40,973 nucleotides of DNA from Phycisphaerae bacterium (GTDB taxonomy: Bacteria > Planctomycetota > Phycisphaerae > SM23-33). Within the stretch, counting starts at the first letter, position 1, and the number at the start of each line of letters is the position of its first letter. This document shows, one piece after another, positions 39,493 through 40,973 of this stretch. The notes under the pieces were generated by a model. It was not told the DNA's origin. It ran no database searches and was given only the letters and a program-made list of their open reading frames with translations. The DNA lies in the NCBI GenBank assembly GCA_021108335.1, contig JAIORC010000015.1:1-40973 (forward strand). Reading direction: 5' to 3'. Both the position numbers and the translations under genes were made by a program.

Positions 39493-40973
39493 TTATGGTG
39501 CAAAATATTGATCCGCGACTCGGATTGTGTCGAATACCAGCCGGGCGACTTTCGCCATTCCCGGAATGTTGACGTGCTCGATGGTGTCGGTCTTGCGGTG
39601 GTAATACTCGTCGTAGCCGGTGAAGAAAAACAGCGTCTCGATTCCCATGGCAACGAACGGGGCGTTGTCTGACCAGAATGCCCAGTTTTTGATGGGCACG
39701 CGTACGATTTTCAGCCGGGCTGTAAGATTGTTGGCGTCGGTGAGAATTCGGGAAAACGGCTCGGCTGCGCCGCTGCCGATGACCAATACACGACGCTTCC
39801 GCAGATGGCCGACCTGGTCGAGATTGATCATCACGGCGGTGCGCTTCAGCGGCATGGCGGGATGCTTGACGTAATATTTCGATCCGAGGAATCCGATCTC
39901 TTCGCCGGAAAAGGCGATCAGGACATAATCGCAATTCCGCCGGGGCATTTTGCCCAGCGCCTTTGCCAATTGGATAAGCACAGCCGTGCCGCTGGCGTTG
40001 TCGTCCGCGCCCGGCCTTACGCCGAAACCCTTGTCCCTGGCCTTGCGGTAGCCCATGACGGGCAGGTGGTCGTAGTGTGCGCCGATCACGATAACAGGCC
40101 GGTTCCGCTCCGGCTTGCCCGCCCGCAGAATGCCCACCACGTTTCTGCCGGAACCGGGCCGGGTTTCGACCAGCCCGGAAATCGTCAGACCCATCGGAAA
40201 CGAGTGCGGCCGCTTGCTCGCGTGGATGCCATTGACAAGCCGTGCGATTGTTTTCCGCGATTTGCCTTCCGCCAGCAGTGCGTCGGCGGTTTGTCTGCTG
40301 ATACGCATCGTCGGCAGAAAACCCTCGCCTTTGCCCGGCAGCACGTTGTACAGCGGGTCAATGTCCGGCGAGATATCCGGCGGCGTAACGATCAGCACTC
40401 CGACTGCCCCAGCCCGCCGGGCCTGGCGGAGCTTGTATTTCAGGCCGGCCAGGCGGGTCCACTGGCCTTTCAATGCCCAGCGGCTTTGCCCTTTTGCATC
40501 GTGCGGTTCGCCCTGGAGAATCATAACCACCGCGCCGGCGACGCTCAGCCCGGCATAGTCGTTGTAGCGGCGGACTTTGTTATCCAGTCCGTATCCGGCG
40601 AAAACCAGCGGGCCGTTGAATGCACCCTTGGCCCCGGCGGCAATGGGATAAAAATCTTCGCCGAGCCGCCATTTTGTTTTGCCCGTCCGCAGGAAGCAAC
40701 GCGGCGCGGGCACACGGATTTTCTTAACGGGAAAGGCCTGGAAATATCCGCCGTCGCCTCCGGGTTCCAGCCCGGCGGCTTTGAACTGACTGGCGATATA
40801 TTCGCCGGCGACGAGGTTGCCCTTCGTGCCTGTCATTCGCCCGCCCAGCCGTACATCCGCCAGCGTGCGGAGCGGACCGGCCAACTCGCCAGCCGCGAGC
40901 GAAGCGTCGGAAACACCGCCGGCGGGGGTTGGTTGCAGTGGCTTGCCGCAGCCGGCTGTTGCCAGGATGACGG
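39493..40973 (-). CDS. M28-family metallopeptidase lipoprotein (5' end cut by window edge)
   Basis: Zinc aminopeptidase-type exopeptidase. The frame is open to the right edge, so the start lies outside; the first visible residues VILATAGCGKP look like a lipoprotein signal-peptide end, putting the enzyme outside the cytoplasmic membrane. A PA-type insert (about GLDNKVRRYNDYAGLSVAGAVVM) precedes the catalytic core. Metal ligands: His in GAHYDHL, bridging Asp in GADDNASG, Glu pair in FSGEEIGFLGS, Asp in INLDQVGHL and His in YYHRKTDTIEHVN. All five M28 ligand positions are recognisable. Possible roles are peptide nutrient use or processing. Visible length 493 codons. Confidence 0.9.
   Translation of the reverse strand, partial: VILATAGCGKPLQPTPAGGVSDASLAAGELAGPLRTLADVRLGGRMTGTKGNLVAGEYIASQFKAAGLEPGGDGGYFQAFPVKKIRVPAPRCFLRTGKTKWRLGEDFYPIAAGAKGAFNGPLVFAGYGLDNKVRRYNDYAGLSVAGAVVMILQGEPHDAKGQSRWALKGQWTRLAGLKYKLRQARRAGAVGVLIVTPPDISPDIDPLYNVLPGKGEGFLPTMRISRQTADALLAEGKSRKTIARLVNGIHASKRPHSFPMGLTISGLVETRPGSGRNVVGILRAGKPERNRPVIVIGAHYDHLPVMGYRKARDKGFGVRPGADDNASGTAVLIQLAKALGKMPRRNCDYVLIAFSGEEIGFLGSKYYVKHPAMPLKRTAVMINLDQVGHLRKRRVLVIGSGAAEPFSRILTDANNLTARLKIVRVPIKNWAFWSDNAPFVAMGIETLFFFTGYDEYYHRKTDTIEHVNIPGMAKVARLVFDTIRVADQYFAP

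Overview
The window is about 41 kb of chromosomal, mostly housekeeping sequence. Gene content points to a Gram-negative bacterium, most likely a planctomycete of the Phycisphaerae type; this is inference. The clues are a KDO synthesis gene (so an LPS-type outer membrane), many small lipoproteins and secreted proteins with no familiar domain, a lysine-rich tail on trigger factor, two adjacent ClpP paralogues, a TPR protein with two RNA polymerase alpha-CTD modules, and intergenic spaces filled with hairpin repeats. There are no rRNA genes, CRISPR arrays, phage genes or transposase genes. RNA genes are one tRNA-Thr(UGU) and one small SRP RNA.

Layout. 1-5013 (minus): the translation/transcription operon nusA-infB-DUF503-rbfA, with rbfA cut by the left edge. 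5014-5757: a long leader/spacer with a terminator hairpin. 5758-8307 (minus): an orphan hybrid histidine kinase. 8465-10229 (minus): a lipid kinase gene followed by kdsA. 10408-13117 (plus): the TPR/alpha-CTD protein and a SpoIID-family lipoprotein. 13533-14370 (plus): a lipoprotein gene and an unaccompanied HigA-type antitoxin gene behind a promoter/operator. 14686-14807: SRP RNA. 14988-18743 (minus): a lipoprotein, clpP2, clpP1 and tig. 19223-25327 (plus): an APC permease fused to a PTS EIIA domain, a lipoprotein, a class III aminotransferase, a membrane protein and a cysteine-desulfurase-family enzyme. 25553-31981: a 33-codon membrane-protein ORF, tRNA-Thr, a coiled-coil secreted protein, prfA, rpmE, two more secreted proteins and trxB. 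32153-35115 (plus): a membrane/helical-repeat protein and an MGDG-synthase-like glycosyltransferase. 35585-38841 (plus): folP, then overlapping cdaA-cdaR (cyclic di-AMP synthesis and its regulator). 38967-39479: an AT-rich PAS protein. 39493 to the right edge (minus): an M28 peptidase lipoprotein.

The most unusual content is between genes. Nearly every intergenic space holds one or more members of a modular family of hairpins that recur with shared flanking words. They are sometimes assembled into composite elements of about 200 bp (three copies, near 14.4, 35.4 and 36.6 kb), and there is one separate 165-bp element with perfect 22-nt terminal inverted repeats. A second, different class of repeat lies just after several stop codons: short degenerate tandem repeats with a strict 7-bp period but a different word at each locus. 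Other points of interest are the TPR/alpha-CTD protein, the permease-EIIA fusion, the cyclase with an altered DGA motif, and several dyad operators that overlap predicted promoters.
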